A stretch of 64,000 nucleotides of DNA from Rhodococcus globerulus NBRC 14531 (GCF_001894805.1 NZ_BCWX01000001.1:248001-312000); one strand, 5' to 3'. Positions 15,798 to 25,042 are shown, counted from the stretch's first letter. The notes: generated by a model from the sequence alone, not told the origin. Translations and numbers: made by a program.

Positions 15798-17258
15798 TCA
15801 GTGAGCCGCTGCGGGTTCCGCGGGTACGTAGTCGGGAACGTCGCGGGCCGGGTTACGGAACTTCGGCAGGAATGCTGCCAGGAAAAGCGCGATGAGGGCC
15901 GATCCCGCGGCCAGGGCCATGATGACGCGGAACGCGTTCTCGGTCGGCAGCGTGGTGTCGCCGAGAGTCATTGTCATCTGAGCCAGGACGACGCCGGCGA
16001 TTGCGCTGGCAAACGATGTGCCGAGTGCGCGCATCAGGGTGTTCAAGCTGTTGGCCGCACCGGTTTCCGAGGCGGGAACCGCACCCATGATGAGGGCTGG
16101 CATCGCGCCGTAAGCCATGCCCGTTCCTGCGCCGATGATGAGGGCGATCATGACGAGTTGCCAGATGGAGTGCAGCGCGAAGATACCGATGAGATATCCG
16201 ATCGCAACGACGACTGCACCGATCATGAGTGTGATCTTGGGGCCGTGGGTGTTGGTGATCTTGGAGGAGACCGGCGCGATGAGCATCATGATGATGCCGG
16301 ATGGGGCCATGACCAGACCGGCGATGAGCATCGACCCGCCGAGTCCGAAGCCGGTGGCTTCCGGCAGTTGGACAACCTGGGGGAACACCATGCTGGAGGC
16401 GAACATCGCGAATCCGAAGACGACGGAAGCGAGATTGGTCAGTAGTACTTGGCGACGCGCTGACACGCGCAGGTTGACCAGTGGCTTCGGGTTGCGCAGT
16501 TCCCACCAGGCGAAGATGGCGAATGCGATGACGGCGGCAGCGAGCATCGAGACTGTGAGTGCGCTCGCCCATCCCCAGGAATTGCCCTTGGAAATCGCCA
16601 GAAGCAGGGTGATGAGTGCGACCGAGAGTGTGAGGGCTCCGACGAAGTCGAATTTGCCGCCGGTGCGGACAGTCGATTCAGGCACGATGACCAGGATCAG
16701 ACCCGTCACGATGGCGCCGAGGACTGCCGATGCCCAGAACAGAACGTGCCAGTTGGCGTATTCGGCGATCATAGCTGCGATCGGAAGTCCCAGTGCGCCA
16801 CCGACTCCCATGGCTGCGCTCATCATCGCGACGGCGCCGGCCAGCTTCTTGGGCGGAAGCACGTCACGCATGATGCTGATACCTAGAGGGATGACACCAG
16901 CGGCGAGTCCCTGGAGGACGCGCCCAAAGACGAGTGGGACAACGCTCGAACTCATGGCACCCACAATCGAGCCGACCACCAGAAGTGCCAAGCTGATCAG
17001 GAGTAGGCGGCGTTTGCCGAACATGTCGCCCAACCGGCCCATCGTCGGGACGGCAACGGCTGAAGCGAGGAGGGTGGCGGTCACTACCCAGGCTGTGTCC
17101 GAGGCGGACGCGTTCAGGTATTCCGGAAGGTGCGGAATGATCGGGATGACCAGCGTTTGCATCAGCGAGACCACGATGCCGGCAAACGCCAGAATTGCTA
17201 CTACGGCAGTAGTTGACGGCGGTGCGGCTTTACTGGGTTCAGAAGTGGATATCGACAT
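15798..17258 (-). CDS. DHA2-family MFS drug exporter
   Basis: A 486-aa, 14-helix major facilitator of the EmrB/QacA type, exporting drugs or metabolites by proton antiport. Motif A is visible as GRLGDMFGKRR after helix 2, and the antiporter motif region GLPIAAMI is in helix 5. GGAG lies 8 bp before the ATG. It is divergent from a TetR regulator about 150 bp away, the usual arrangement for a ligand-induced efflux pump, and ends in a strong terminator. Confidence 0.9.
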   Translation of the reverse strand: MSISTSEPSKAAPPSTTAVVAILAFAGIVVSLMQTLVIPIIPHLPEYLNASASDTAWVVTATLLASAVAVPTMGRLGDMFGKRRLLLISLALLVVGSIVGAMSSSVVPLVFGRVLQGLAAGVIPLGISIMRDVLPPKKLAGAVAMMSAAMGVGGALGLPIAAMIAEYANWHVLFWASAVLGAIVTGLILVIVPESTVRTGGKFDFVGALTLSVALITLLLAISKGNSWGWASALTVSMLAAAVIAFAIFAWWELRNPKPLVNLRVSARRQVLLTNLASVVFGFAMFASSMVFPQVVQLPEATGFGLGGSMLIAGLVMAPSGIIMMLIAPVSSKITNTHGPKITLMIGAVVVAIGYLIGIFALHSIWQLVMIALIIGAGTGMAYGAMPALIMGAVPASETGAANSLNTLMRALGTSFASAIAGVVLAQMTMTLGDTTLPTENAFRVIMALAAGSALIALFLAAFLPKFRNPARDVPDYVPAEPAAAH

Positions 17259-17300
17259 TGGAAAGCTCCATCAGAGAAAAGTAAAGAAGTCTTGAATTAA

Positions 17301-17333
17301 GTCAACTGATTGAATAAAGTTAAAGCAGCTGAC
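17301..17333. promoter_or_regulatory. Possible TetR operator
   Basis: Imperfect inverted repeat GTCAACTG ... CAGCTGAC (one mismatch, 17-bp spacer) in the AT-rich divergent region between the efflux pump and its TetR gene. Confidence 0.3.
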
Positions 17334-17406
17334 TGACTTCGCGCAAGCGCTGCGAGGTCGATGGTGATCAACGTCTCGGTGCGCACATAGTGCCGAGCAC
17401 CTGACT

Positions 17407-18093
17407 GTGGCGGTAGATGTGGCAGCAAGAACTGAAGATGCGATCAGCGATTCGGGTACCTCGGCGGGCTCTCTTCGTTCCGTTGCAACCCGTGAGCGGA
17501 TACTCGAAGTCGCGGAGCGGTTGTTTGCCGAGCACGGGATCTTTGCCGTCTCGAATCGTCAGGTGAGCGAGGCCGCTGGGCAGGGCAACAACGCCGCCGT
17601 CGGATATCACTTCGGTACAAAAATCGATCTGCTCCGTGCAATCGTGAACAAACATGCCGCGCCGATCGAGCAGAAGCGCAAGGAGTTGCTGGCCGACGTC
17701 AAAGGTTCGACAGATCTCCGTGACTGGATCACATGTCTGGTTCGAGCGTCCACTGATCATTACAACGAATTGACCGGACCCGCGTGGTATGCGCGGTTCA
17801 GTGTTCAGCTGATGGCCGATCCCACGCTGCGGGCCGTTGTCTACGAAGATGTTTCGTCATCGGAGCTCTTGCAAAAGATGCTCGGCGCGCTCGCCGCTTG
17901 TCTGCCCGACATGCCGGACGACGTTCGGCGCGCCCGCGGTGAAATGGCGCGGTATGTGATGCTGCACATGTGTGCCGAACGCGAAAGGCTCCTTGCCGGC
18001 GACGAATCGGTAGAGGTCTCGAACTGGGATGACTTCACGACAGATATCGTCGACGCGCTCGTCGGGCTCTGGAGTGCGCCGGTGACGCGCTGA
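17407..18093 (+). CDS. TetR-family transcriptional regulator
   Basis: A 228-aa regulator. The N-terminal helix-turn-helix is clear (RERILEVAERLFAEHG, then FAVSNRQVSEAAG and the YHFGTKIDLL recognition end, about residues 29-75). The C-terminal half is the variable ligand domain. It is encoded divergently from the DHA2 exporter and probably represses it. The GTG at 17407 gives a 25-residue extension before the HTH; a GTG at 17419 is also possible. Confidence 0.88.
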   Translation: MAVDVAARTEDAISDSGTSAGSLRSVATRERILEVAERLFAEHGIFAVSNRQVSEAAGQGNNAAVGYHFGTKIDLLRAIVNKHAAPIEQKRKELLADVKGSTDLRDWITCLVRASTDHYNELTGPAWYARFSVQLMADPTLRAVVYEDVSSSELLQKMLGALAACLPDMPDDVRRARGEMARYVMLHMCAERERLLAGDESVEVSNWDDFTTDIVDALVGLWSAPVTR

Positions 18094-18210
18094 AAGTTGT
18101 TGTCCCGGATCCGGTTGATCAATGTCACTGGCTGAGAATCTCTTTCGCCAGAGGTGGCCGCTGTGATCGTTCGTGTCTACGCGTGAAATGTGCCCGAAAT
18201 ATCCCTTGAA

Positions 18211-18226
18211 TCGAATGTTTGTTCGA
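18211..18226 (+). promoter_or_regulatory. SOS (LexA) box with adjacent -10
   Basis: TCGAATGTTTGTTCGA matches the actinobacterial SOS box TCGAAC-N4-GTTCGA at 11 of 12 fixed positions. A TATACT -10 hexamer begins 2 bp later (18228-18233), so LexA bound here would block RNA polymerase. Confidence 0.75.
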
Positions 18227-18257
18227 GTATACTTGTGTCAAGGGTGGGGAGGCCTTG

Positions 18258-19646
18258 ATGACGACGGTTTGTGATTCAACTTTGGTGGGGGATGTTGTTG
18301 CCGGTTCGGCTGTGGGTGTGCGCGGCAGGTTGTGGCGGTTACGCCCAGCCGAGGTTCGGGACGTTGCAGTCTGTGTATCTGCGGAAATTCTTCGGTTGGA
18401 AGCGATTCGGGTTGCCGCAGTGGATGAGTTGGCGCTCAATCCGGACGAGCAGGTGCTCTGCTACCGCGGTGTGGGGCGCTGGTTGGCGGCGAACACGATG
18501 CTGCAGAACGCGGCGGGTAACAAGATCGCCGCTCTCGGTGCCGCGCTGCGAGGGTTTCCGGACATTAATGCTCAATTCGAGGCCGGTGACCTCTCGTTCG
18601 ATCATGCGGCGATAATCGTGGCATTCTGCGAATCGCCACGAAAAGGTATGCCTGAGAACGCGTTACCGTCCTGCATGGCAACCCTTCTCGCTGCCGCGTC
18701 GGGTGTCGAGGCGACCACCATCAAACTGCGGTATGCGATTGCGGTTCTCGAGCGGATCTTCGAATCCGACGACACCCCACCCGGTGAGGACGACGACCTC
18801 AATGTCTTGCGGATTTCGCCGACGTTGAACGGTCGGGTCGCGATCAAGGGCGATTTCGACGCGTTGACCGGCGAAATGTTGTTGTCGGCGCTCTCGGGTC
18901 TGTCGATGCCGAAACCGGCTGCCGACGGAACCCCGGATCAGCGATCGACAGCCAAACGAACCGCCGACGCCTTCACCGAACTGATCCGTCGGTACCTCGA
19001 CAATGCCATGACCGGTGTTGACGGTGGTCAGCGTCCGCATGTGAATGTGCATATCACCGCGAAAGACCTTGCCGAGCATCGGGAATGCGCCACCACGCGC
19101 AGCGATACCGCATCAGGTAGCGATGCCAATTTCGGCGATGCCGAGTTCTACGGCAGTGCATTCGATGACGACGAGCCTGATTTCGAAGATCTTGACGTCG
19201 GATACATGCCCTGGATGGGACCACTCAGCGTTAGCCTCACCCGGATGCTCGCCTGCGATTGCATGCTCTCGACCGTGTTGATGGACGGCAATGGCGCACC
19301 GTTGGATGCGACTCCACATAAGCGTCTCGTCACAGCAGAACAACGAACGGCGCTGATCGCCCGGGACAAAGGTTGCGCCTTCCCCAACTGCGACGCCGTA
19401 CCCGCCTGGTGCGACGCCCACCACATAAAACCCTGGTCGGTGGGCGGTCCGACGGTAATGGACAACCTCACCCTCCTCTGCCGAAATCACCACCGATTGA
19501 TCCACAGCACCAGCGGGTTCCGCGGGATCTGGGAAATCAAAATGGGCGATGATCACAAACCGTGGTTCATCCCACCGGCCGCGATCGACCCGAAACAACG
19601 ACCCCGCCGCTCCACCACCCGCCAAGGCCCGGTCCACCGAGACTGA
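18258..19646 (+). CDS. DUF222 / HNH endonuclease-domain protein (13E12 family), copy A
   Basis: A 462-aa protein with an N-terminal DUF222 domain (about residues 10-300) and a C-terminal HNH nuclease motif (CAFPNCD, CDAHHIKPWSVGG, LLCRNHHRLIH). The zinc-knuckle Cys pairs and the His-Asn-His residues are intact. GGGGAGG lies 5 bp before the ATG at 18258. The family corresponds to the REP13E12 proteins of mycobacteria, repeated genes that serve as phage integration sites there. Its SOS box predicts induction by DNA damage. The second copy at 28923-30293 differs at roughly 6% of residues. The biological function of the family is unknown. Confidence 0.9.
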   Translation: MTTVCDSTLVGDVVAGSAVGVRGRLWRLRPAEVRDVAVCVSAEILRLEAIRVAAVDELALNPDEQVLCYRGVGRWLAANTMLQNAAGNKIAALGAALRGFPDINAQFEAGDLSFDHAAIIVAFCESPRKGMPENALPSCMATLLAAASGVEATTIKLRYAIAVLERIFESDDTPPGEDDDLNVLRISPTLNGRVAIKGDFDALTGEMLLSALSGLSMPKPAADGTPDQRSTAKRTADAFTELIRRYLDNAMTGVDGGQRPHVNVHITAKDLAEHRECATTRSDTASGSDANFGDAEFYGSAFDDDEPDFEDLDVGYMPWMGPLSVSLTRMLACDCMLSTVLMDGNGAPLDATPHKRLVTAEQRTALIARDKGCAFPNCDAVPAWCDAHHIKPWSVGGPTVMDNLTLLCRNHHRLIHSTSGFRGIWEIKMGDDHKPWFIPPAAIDPKQRPRRSTTRQGPVHRD

Positions 19647-19807
19647 ATCCGGCTGCGCCGGAAATGAATCCAGCGCCAAAGCTTCTCGTCGCCGGTCAAG
19701 ACGGTGCGAAGCCAGCACGCACGTGCCAAGAATCTGCGCAAGGGTTTAGGGCTGGATGAGCAGGGCTACCCCTAAAGCTCAGGATGCCCTACGCGTAGGA
19801 GGAGTTT

Positions 19808-20581
19808 GTGACCGCCGACGGATCCCAACCGCCTCGCCAACCGAGCTCAGCCGATTTTGATGCGCTGTATCGCGGCGACTTCGATGCCTTTGCGCGCAAT
19901 ACGGAGTTGCCAGACGCCGCACAGCGCACCGAGCTCGACTTCGACCGAGTGCCATGGGATATCGGCGAAGCTCAACCGGTGGTTCGGAAACTCGAAGCTG
20001 ACGGCCAGTTAGCGAGCGAAGTCCTTGATATTGGTTGTGGTCTGGGTGAAAACGCTCTGTTTCTTGCCGACCGTGGGTACCAGGTGTGTGCACTCGACGC
20101 CTCACCTACGGCGATTGGGATCGCACGCGAACGCGCCGGTCTGCGGGGACTCGAGAAGGCAGTGGATTTTGATGTTGCCGACGCCATGACGCTTGATGGA
20201 TACGAGAATCGGTTCACCACTGTTCTCGACAGCGCGCTGTACCACTGCTTCCCGGAAGATCAGCGCCAACCGTATGCCGAGGCAGTACTACGAGCCTGCC
20301 GACCCCAAGCCCGGCTTCACCTGGTGTGCTTCTCGGATGAGGTTCCAGAGGAATTTCCTGGTCCTTATCGAATCAGTGAGGACAATCTGCGTCGAACGTT
20401 AGCCGACGCTGGTTGGATCGTCCGGCACCTCGAACGTACCACTTACACCACGGCGTTCACCCGCGGAGAGTTTGCGCGCCAAGCTAACTCGCCCTTGGCT
20501 GCTATCGTCGAAGGGCTGGGCTTCGATTCCCGCGACCGGCTTCTGGCTCCGGCGTGGCTGGCGACAGCAGAACATCCCTGA
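19808..20581 (+). CDS. Class I SAM-dependent methyltransferase
   Basis: A 257-aa protein. Motif I is VLDIGCGLGENALFLA (about residues 71-86), followed by the acidic end of strand 2 (CALDAS) and VLDSALYHCF as motif IV. It starts at GTG 19808 after a strong AGGAGGAG. The overall shape resembles thiopurine/tellurite-type small-molecule methyltransferases rather than RNA or DNA methylases. No substrate can be assigned. It is the first gene inside the segment bounded by the inverted HNH copies. Confidence 0.85.
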   Translation: MTADGSQPPRQPSSADFDALYRGDFDAFARNTELPDAAQRTELDFDRVPWDIGEAQPVVRKLEADGQLASEVLDIGCGLGENALFLADRGYQVCALDASPTAIGIARERAGLRGLEKAVDFDVADAMTLDGYENRFTTVLDSALYHCFPEDQRQPYAEAVLRACRPQARLHLVCFSDEVPEEFPGPYRISEDNLRRTLADAGWIVRHLERTTYTTAFTRGEFARQANSPLAAIVEGLGFDSRDRLLAPAWLATAEHP

Positions 20582-20585
20582 AAAC

Positions 20586-20912
20586 TTATTTGTCGGCAAG
20601 AAATGGTCCGAGGGGGCCGAGATCGATGTTGAGGTCTTCGGGCGTCGGATCAAAATGCTCGCGCAACTCTTCCATCTTCTCCTCGAGCAACATCAGTGTG
20701 GTACCGATGCGTTCGACCTGCGCGTCGGACAGGTCGCCGACATCTTCTGGTGACACTGCTTGTGTTGCAAACAAATCCGACCGCACCGCGTCGTAGGGGC
20801 GGTCGGGGTGTGGTGTGAATTTGCGGCGCCGGTAGATCACGGCAAGGAAGGCCGTACCGGACGGTTGTCTGAGTGGCGTTGACGCATTGCCTCGCGTTTG
20901 ACCCACACCCAT
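20586..20912 (-). CDS. Conserved hypothetical protein, 108 aa
   Basis: A small soluble protein with an acidic C-terminal half (DAQVERIGTTLMLLEEKMEEL, probably a helix, then a proline-rich tail). No family was recognised. It converges on the methyltransferase gene with 4 bp between them. Codon use and the absence of an overlapping better candidate support it as a real gene; the exact start is uncertain. Confidence 0.55.
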   Translation of the reverse strand: MGVGQTRGNASTPLRQPSGTAFLAVIYRRRKFTPHPDRPYDAVRSDLFATQAVSPEDVGDLSDAQVERIGTTLMLLEEKMEELREHFDPTPEDLNIDLGPLGPFLADK

Positions 20913-20990
20913 CTACAGAAGAAATCGCCGTAAAGCACTCAAATCGCAACGTGGAAACTGCTATTGACGTCGATGAATCTGCCGTCTAAA

Positions 20991-21013
20991 TTAATCGAAT
21001 CAAATTCGATTAA
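20991..21013. promoter_or_regulatory. TetR operator 1 (amidohydrolase promoter)
   Basis: TTAATCGAAT-CAA-ATTCGATTAA, a palindrome with perfect 10-bp arms, located 18 bp before the amidohydrolase start. Its core AATCGAA-N5-TTCGATT recurs before the TetR and permease genes. Confidence 0.85.
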
Positions 21014-21031
21014 TGCATGGAGGTGCGGTAG

Positions 21032-22645
21032 GTGGAGGCCGAACTACTTTTTGTCGGAGGCACGATACGCACGGGGGATTCGGTCCAGACGGTCAGCGAC
21101 GCGCTCGCTGTGGTCGGCGGTCGCGTGGTTGGACTGGGGGAGCAGGCTCGTGCATTGAAGTCGACGCGAACCGAAGTCATCGATTTGGAGGGTGGGGCAC
21201 TACTGCCCTCGTTCGGCGACGGCCATGTTCACCCGTTGATGGGTGGCCTGGAAATGCGTGGTGCCAAGATTCGCGACTGCAACAGCATCGATGAGGTCTT
21301 GCAGGAGGTGCGTCGCTGGGCGGATGAGAACCCCGACGCCGAGTGCATCTTCGGTGAGGGCGTGTCGCCTACCCTCGCTCCGGGCGGTCGGTTCGATGCT
21401 CGCTGGCTCGACAGCGTGGTCGAGGACAGACCCGTCGTCCTGCGCACGATGGACTATCACACCGCGTGGGTCAACAGCGCTGCACTGCGAAGCGCCGGGT
21501 TGACGCGCGATACGCCGGATCCGGTCGGCGGAGAGATCGTGCGAACGTCGGACGGTGAGTTGCTCGGGACCCTACGTGAATGGGGAGCGATCAACCCGGT
21601 ACTGGCATTATTGCCCGCCGTAACCCTCGATGCGGGAGTTGATTCGCTTGCGGCAGCATCGAAAATGCTTGCCGCAGCAGGTATCACCTGGGTGCAGGAC
21701 GCGTGGACCGAACCAGGCGATGTCGAGATCTGGCTGGCCACCGCTGAAAGTGGGCGCCTGTCCACCCGGGTAAATCTTGCATTCCGAGCGACACCTGAGA
21801 GTTGGCAGGGCGACCTGCCGGCGTTTGTCGAAGCCCGGCAGAAGGTCGCAGAACGGGGTGGCGACGCAGTCAAGGCAGGAACGGTGAAGTTCTTTGCCGA
21901 CGGTGTCATCGAGGCCGGAACGGCAGCGCTCCTCGCGCCGTACACGGATTGCCCGCATTCCCACGGAATCAGCAATTGGACAACCGATGAACTCGGTCGA
22001 GCTGCCGCTGAAGTGGACCGGTTGGGTTTTCAGATTCATATCCATGCCATCGGCGATGCAGGTGTACGCATGGCCCTCGATGCAATCGAATACGTCGATC
22101 GATGTAATGGCCCGCGTGATCGACGCGCCACTATCGCGCATCTCCAATTGGTTGATGGCAACGACCTGGACCGATTCACGTCATTGGGAGTGATCGCCAA
22201 CTTTCAGCCGCTATGGGCCCAGCTCGACCCGCTGATGACGGAGCTGACCATTCCGCGGATCGGCGCCGACCGTGGTGACCGCCAATATCGCATCGGAACC
22301 CTCGCTGAGCGCGGCGCGCGGGTGGCGTTCGGCAGCGATTGGCCCATCACCGCCTTTGAACCGATCAAGGGAATTGCCACTGCGATTCACCGCCAGACGC
22401 CGGCTGGTATCCCGAGTGAAGGATGGCTGCCTCGCGAACGCGTCGGCCTCGATTGGGCCCTGGCAACATACTCGGCGGGCGTCGCCTATCAGGGATTCGA
22501 AGAGGACATGTGGGGTTGCCTTCGGCCGGGAATGCGAGCCGACATGATCCAGCTTCCGGTCGATCCCGGCCAACTTGGCTCCGCCAAGGAGCTCAGCGAC
22601 CTGGTTGTCTCCCGAACGTGGTTGGGAGGTAAGCAAGTTCACTGA
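21032..22645 (+). CDS. YtcJ-like amidohydrolase (Amidohydrolase_3)
   Basis: A metal-dependent hydrolase of 537 aa. Metal and catalytic elements are GDGHVHP (His65, His67), the KFFADGVIE segment, HIHAIGDAG and FGSDWPI with the final Asp. Members hydrolyse cyclic amides, N-acyl or imide bonds of small molecules; the substrate here is unknown. It starts at GTG 21032 with GGAGG 8 bp upstream. The palindromic operator in its promoter is shared with the nearby TetR and amino-acid-permease genes, so it probably works on a compound imported by that permease. Confidence 0.88.
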   Translation: MEAELLFVGGTIRTGDSVQTVSDALAVVGGRVVGLGEQARALKSTRTEVIDLEGGALLPSFGDGHVHPLMGGLEMRGAKIRDCNSIDEVLQEVRRWADENPDAECIFGEGVSPTLAPGGRFDARWLDSVVEDRPVVLRTMDYHTAWVNSAALRSAGLTRDTPDPVGGEIVRTSDGELLGTLREWGAINPVLALLPAVTLDAGVDSLAAASKMLAAAGITWVQDAWTEPGDVEIWLATAESGRLSTRVNLAFRATPESWQGDLPAFVEARQKVAERGGDAVKAGTVKFFADGVIEAGTAALLAPYTDCPHSHGISNWTTDELGRAAAEVDRLGFQIHIHAIGDAGVRMALDAIEYVDRCNGPRDRRATIAHLQLVDGNDLDRFTSLGVIANFQPLWAQLDPLMTELTIPRIGADRGDRQYRIGTLAERGARVAFGSDWPITAFEPIKGIATAIHRQTPAGIPSEGWLPRERVGLDWALATYSAGVAYQGFEEDMWGCLRPGMRADMIQLPVDPGQLGSAKELSDLVVSRTWLGGKQVH

Positions 22646-22688
22646 GCACTGCCTGTCATCGTGCATTGCCTGGATCTGCCACAGCGGC

Positions 22689-23336
22689 TCACGAGGAGGA
22701 TGCTGGGCGCGCCGATACCTCGTGCACTTCCTCGAGGAGGCGTCGAAAGCCTGACAGCAGAGCCATCCAACCGAGTTCGAAGGCTTGCTCGGCTCTGGCT
22801 GGACCCTGCGGCGCCGCAGCAAGCGCCAGAGTCAGAGCGTCGTCGGGTGTTGTCGAGTCCGCTTCGATCATGACTTCCGGTGCCGCTGCATCCAGTGCGG
22901 CGCCGAGGAGAAAGTTCTCGGCAGCGGTGATGACCGCCAAGATGTGGTCGTCCGGGAATCCGGCTTTGCGGAGGCCTTCTGCGGGAGCGTAGTAGACCGA
23001 TAGCGACGTGGGATCACGCACCGTCTCCGTAGCGAGGAGGCGGATCGAGGTGGGGTGTCTACTGAACGCGGATCGATACGATCGAGCCCATGCAGTAAAC
23101 GCGTCGTCCCAGGTTAGGCGCTCGAACGCCGACCCGTCGATTTCCCGTACGACGCGGTTTCGAACGAGTTCCACCACGGCCGCGCGACCCTTTGCATGGT
23201 GATAGATGGATGACACCTGCACATTCAGGTGTTTTGCAAGATCAGGCATTTTGAAGTCGCCGTCACGATCGACGAGCGCGAGCGCTGCCTCCGCAATTCG
23301 TTCGCGGTCCAGACGTGCGATACGCGGTCTTCCCAT
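22689..23336 (-). CDS. TetR-family repressor of the amidohydrolase/permease regulon
   Basis: A 215-aa regulator. The N-terminal HTH runs through about residues 8-52 (RIAEAALALVD, KMPDLAKHLNVQVSSIYHHAKG). The ATG at 23336 is preferred because a purine-rich AGGTGGGGGG precedes it; an upstream ATG at 23366 would lie inside the operator. An operator copy sits at its own promoter (autoregulation) and identical cores lie before the flanking amidohydrolase and permease. The ligand is probably the imported or hydrolysed compound. Confidence 0.88.
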   Translation of the reverse strand: MGRPRIARLDRERIAEAALALVDRDGDFKMPDLAKHLNVQVSSIYHHAKGRAAVVELVRNRVVREIDGSAFERLTWDDAFTAWARSYRSAFSRHPTSIRLLATETVRDPTSLSVYYAPAEGLRKAGFPDDHILAVITAAENFLLGAALDAAAPEVMIEADSTTPDDALTLALAAAPQGPARAEQAFELGWMALLSGFRRLLEEVHEVSARPASSS

Positions 23337-23353
23337 CGTCCCCCCACCTCTCA

Positions 23354-23372
23354 AATCGAAGTTCATTCGATT
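23354..23372. promoter_or_regulatory. TetR operator 2 (TetR promoter)
   Basis: AATCGAA-GTTCA-TTCGATT, perfect 7-bp arms, 18 bp upstream of the TetR start on the minus strand. Confidence 0.8.
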
Positions 23373-23406
23373 ATGCCCTTGTGGCGCCGGTCACAACGAT
23401 CTACCA

Positions 23407-23427
23407 TAATCGAAACTGATTCGATTA
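23407..23427. promoter_or_regulatory. TetR operator 3 (permease promoter)
   Basis: TAATCGAA-ACTGA-TTCGATTA, perfect 8-bp arms, about 70 bp upstream of the permease start and 35 bp from operator 2. Confidence 0.82.
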
Positions 23428-23495
23428 ATTCTGGTTGCACCCATATCTGCCTGTTTCGGATAGTCGCCCCCTCGCCCTGACTGGAGAAGTTGCTC

Positions 23496-24995
23496 ATGAA
23501 GAAAACTGCACCCGAACCCGCTCTGAAGCTGGAAGGAGGCGTCCTCGGCACCGCCGGCATCGTCTTCTTTGTCGTGGCGGCGGCGGCGCCATTACTGGTG
23601 ATGGCAGGGGTTGCGCCTCTGGCCTTGAACATTGCCGGCATCGGGGCCCCCGGCGGATACATTTTGGCCGGGCTCGCGCTAGGAGTGTTCGCAATCGGCT
23701 TCACTGCGATGAGCAAGTACATCCACAATGCGGGCGCCTTCTACGCCTATATCTCCGTCGGGCTCGGCCCTCGGTGGGGCCTGGCCGCAGCGGTGCTTGC
23801 GCTGGTGTCCTACAACGCGCTCGAGATCGGAATCTTCGGGGCCCTAGGCTATTTCGCGCAGTCAACCATGGCGGACTTGGTTGGGCTGGATCTGCCGTGG
23901 GGAGTGTGGTCGTTACTCGGGGTTGCCTTGGTCTGGTTCCTCGGATCTCGATCGGTACATCTCGGCGCTCGGTTCCTGATCCTGTTGCTGACCGCGGAGA
24001 CGGGGATTCTGGTGCTGCTCGCAGCCGCCGTTCTTTTTCAAGGCGGTGCCGGGGGAATTGATCTCGACTCCTTTGCGCCGTCTAACGTGTTCAGCCCCGG
24101 TCTCGGTGGGGTGCTGACCCTGGCCTTTGCTGCGTTCATCGGATTCGAAGCGACTGCCCTGTACCGGGAAGAAGCAAAAGATCCCGCTCGGACGGTTCCG
24201 CGGGCGACCTACATCGCGGTGGCATTCCTGGGTCTCTTCTACGCATTCATGGTGTGGATCATCATCCAGGCGTACGGACCGGATCAGGCTCTCGAGCTAG
24301 CAGCTAACGATCCCGCCGGTATGTACTTCAACGCCATCGAGCACTACGTCGGAGGTTGGGCGAGTACCCTCATGGAGCTGTTGATCATCACGAGCATTCT
24401 CGCCAGCCTGCTCGCGTTCCACAACGCAATCACCCGCTACGTCTTTGCGCTTTCGCGCGAACGTGTATTGCCCCAGTTCCTGGGCAAACTACACCCGGTC
24501 TACAAGTCCCCCTATGTGGCCAGTGCGGTACAGAGTCTCCTGGCGATGGTGGTAATCGTCGTGTTCGTAGTCGTCGGCGCCGACCCTTACCTCGAGCTCC
24601 TGCTGTGGGTGAACTCGCCCGGTATCGTCGGCATCGTCGTGCTACAGGTCATGGCGGCCGCAGCAGTTATCGCATTCTTCTGGAACGATCGTCGCGGGCA
24701 TTCGGCCTGGAGGGTGCTCGTAGCTCCCGTGTCCGCACTTCTGATGTTGACTTATGCAACGTATTTGATTGTGGACCAGATGGAGTTGATTACTGCCGCT
24801 GGAACCGCAGTGAACGTGGTGCTCGTCGCCGTCACGCCTGTGAGCCTGGCTGTCGGTTGGCTTCTCGGTATCCGGCTTTCACGACGCGACCCGGCGCAAC
24901 TCTCGAGGCTGGGTACCACTGACGTCGACGCCGAACCGTCGACGGAGTCTGACGGCGTGAGCAATTCTTCCACCTCGCCTGGTCCAGTAACGTAG
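23496..24995 (+). CDS. APC-superfamily amino acid permease
   Basis: A 499-aa, 12-helix transporter of the amino acid-polyamine-organocation family. The conserved first helix (GTAGIVFFVVAAAAPLLVMAG) and the helix 6 motif FAAFIGFEATALYREEAKDP are visible; the latter is characteristic of APC permeases. The ATG at 23496 follows GGAGAAG. It is divergent from the TetR gene, and both promoters carry the same operator. It likely imports an amino acid, amine or derivative that the amidohydrolase then cleaves. The C-terminal 35 residues are hydrophilic. Confidence 0.9.
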   Translation: MKKTAPEPALKLEGGVLGTAGIVFFVVAAAAPLLVMAGVAPLALNIAGIGAPGGYILAGLALGVFAIGFTAMSKYIHNAGAFYAYISVGLGPRWGLAAAVLALVSYNALEIGIFGALGYFAQSTMADLVGLDLPWGVWSLLGVALVWFLGSRSVHLGARFLILLLTAETGILVLLAAAVLFQGGAGGIDLDSFAPSNVFSPGLGGVLTLAFAAFIGFEATALYREEAKDPARTVPRATYIAVAFLGLFYAFMVWIIIQAYGPDQALELAANDPAGMYFNAIEHYVGGWASTLMELLIITSILASLLAFHNAITRYVFALSRERVLPQFLGKLHPVYKSPYVASAVQSLLAMVVIVVFVVVGADPYLELLLWVNSPGIVGIVVLQVMAAAAVIAFFWNDRRGHSAWRVLVAPVSALLMLTYATYLIVDQMELITAAGTAVNVVLVAVTPVSLAVGWLLGIRLSRRDPAQLSRLGTTDVDAEPSTESDGVSNSSTSPGPVT

Positions 24996-25000
24996 AGCCG

Positions 25001-25042
25001 TCCGAGCAATTGTCTCCGAGCAATTGTCTCCGAGCAATTGTC
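25001..25042. repeat. Three perfect 14-bp direct repeats
   Basis: TCCGAGCAATTGTC occurs three times in tandem immediately after the permease gene. Each unit contains the palindrome CAATTG. Confidence 0.95.

Larger units (their letters stand above)
18183..19735 (+). repeat. Inverted copy A of the DUF222/HNH element
   Basis: This segment, from the SOS-box promoter to about 90 bp past the HNH gene stop, is repeated in inverse orientation at about 28830-30366. Similarity fades gradually at both ends, with no target duplication or terminal inverted repeat seen. Confidence 0.8.

Noticed and set aside
25001..25042. CRISPR-like repeats
   Set aside because: The three 14-bp units are contiguous with no spacers, too short for CRISPR repeats, and no cas genes are present.
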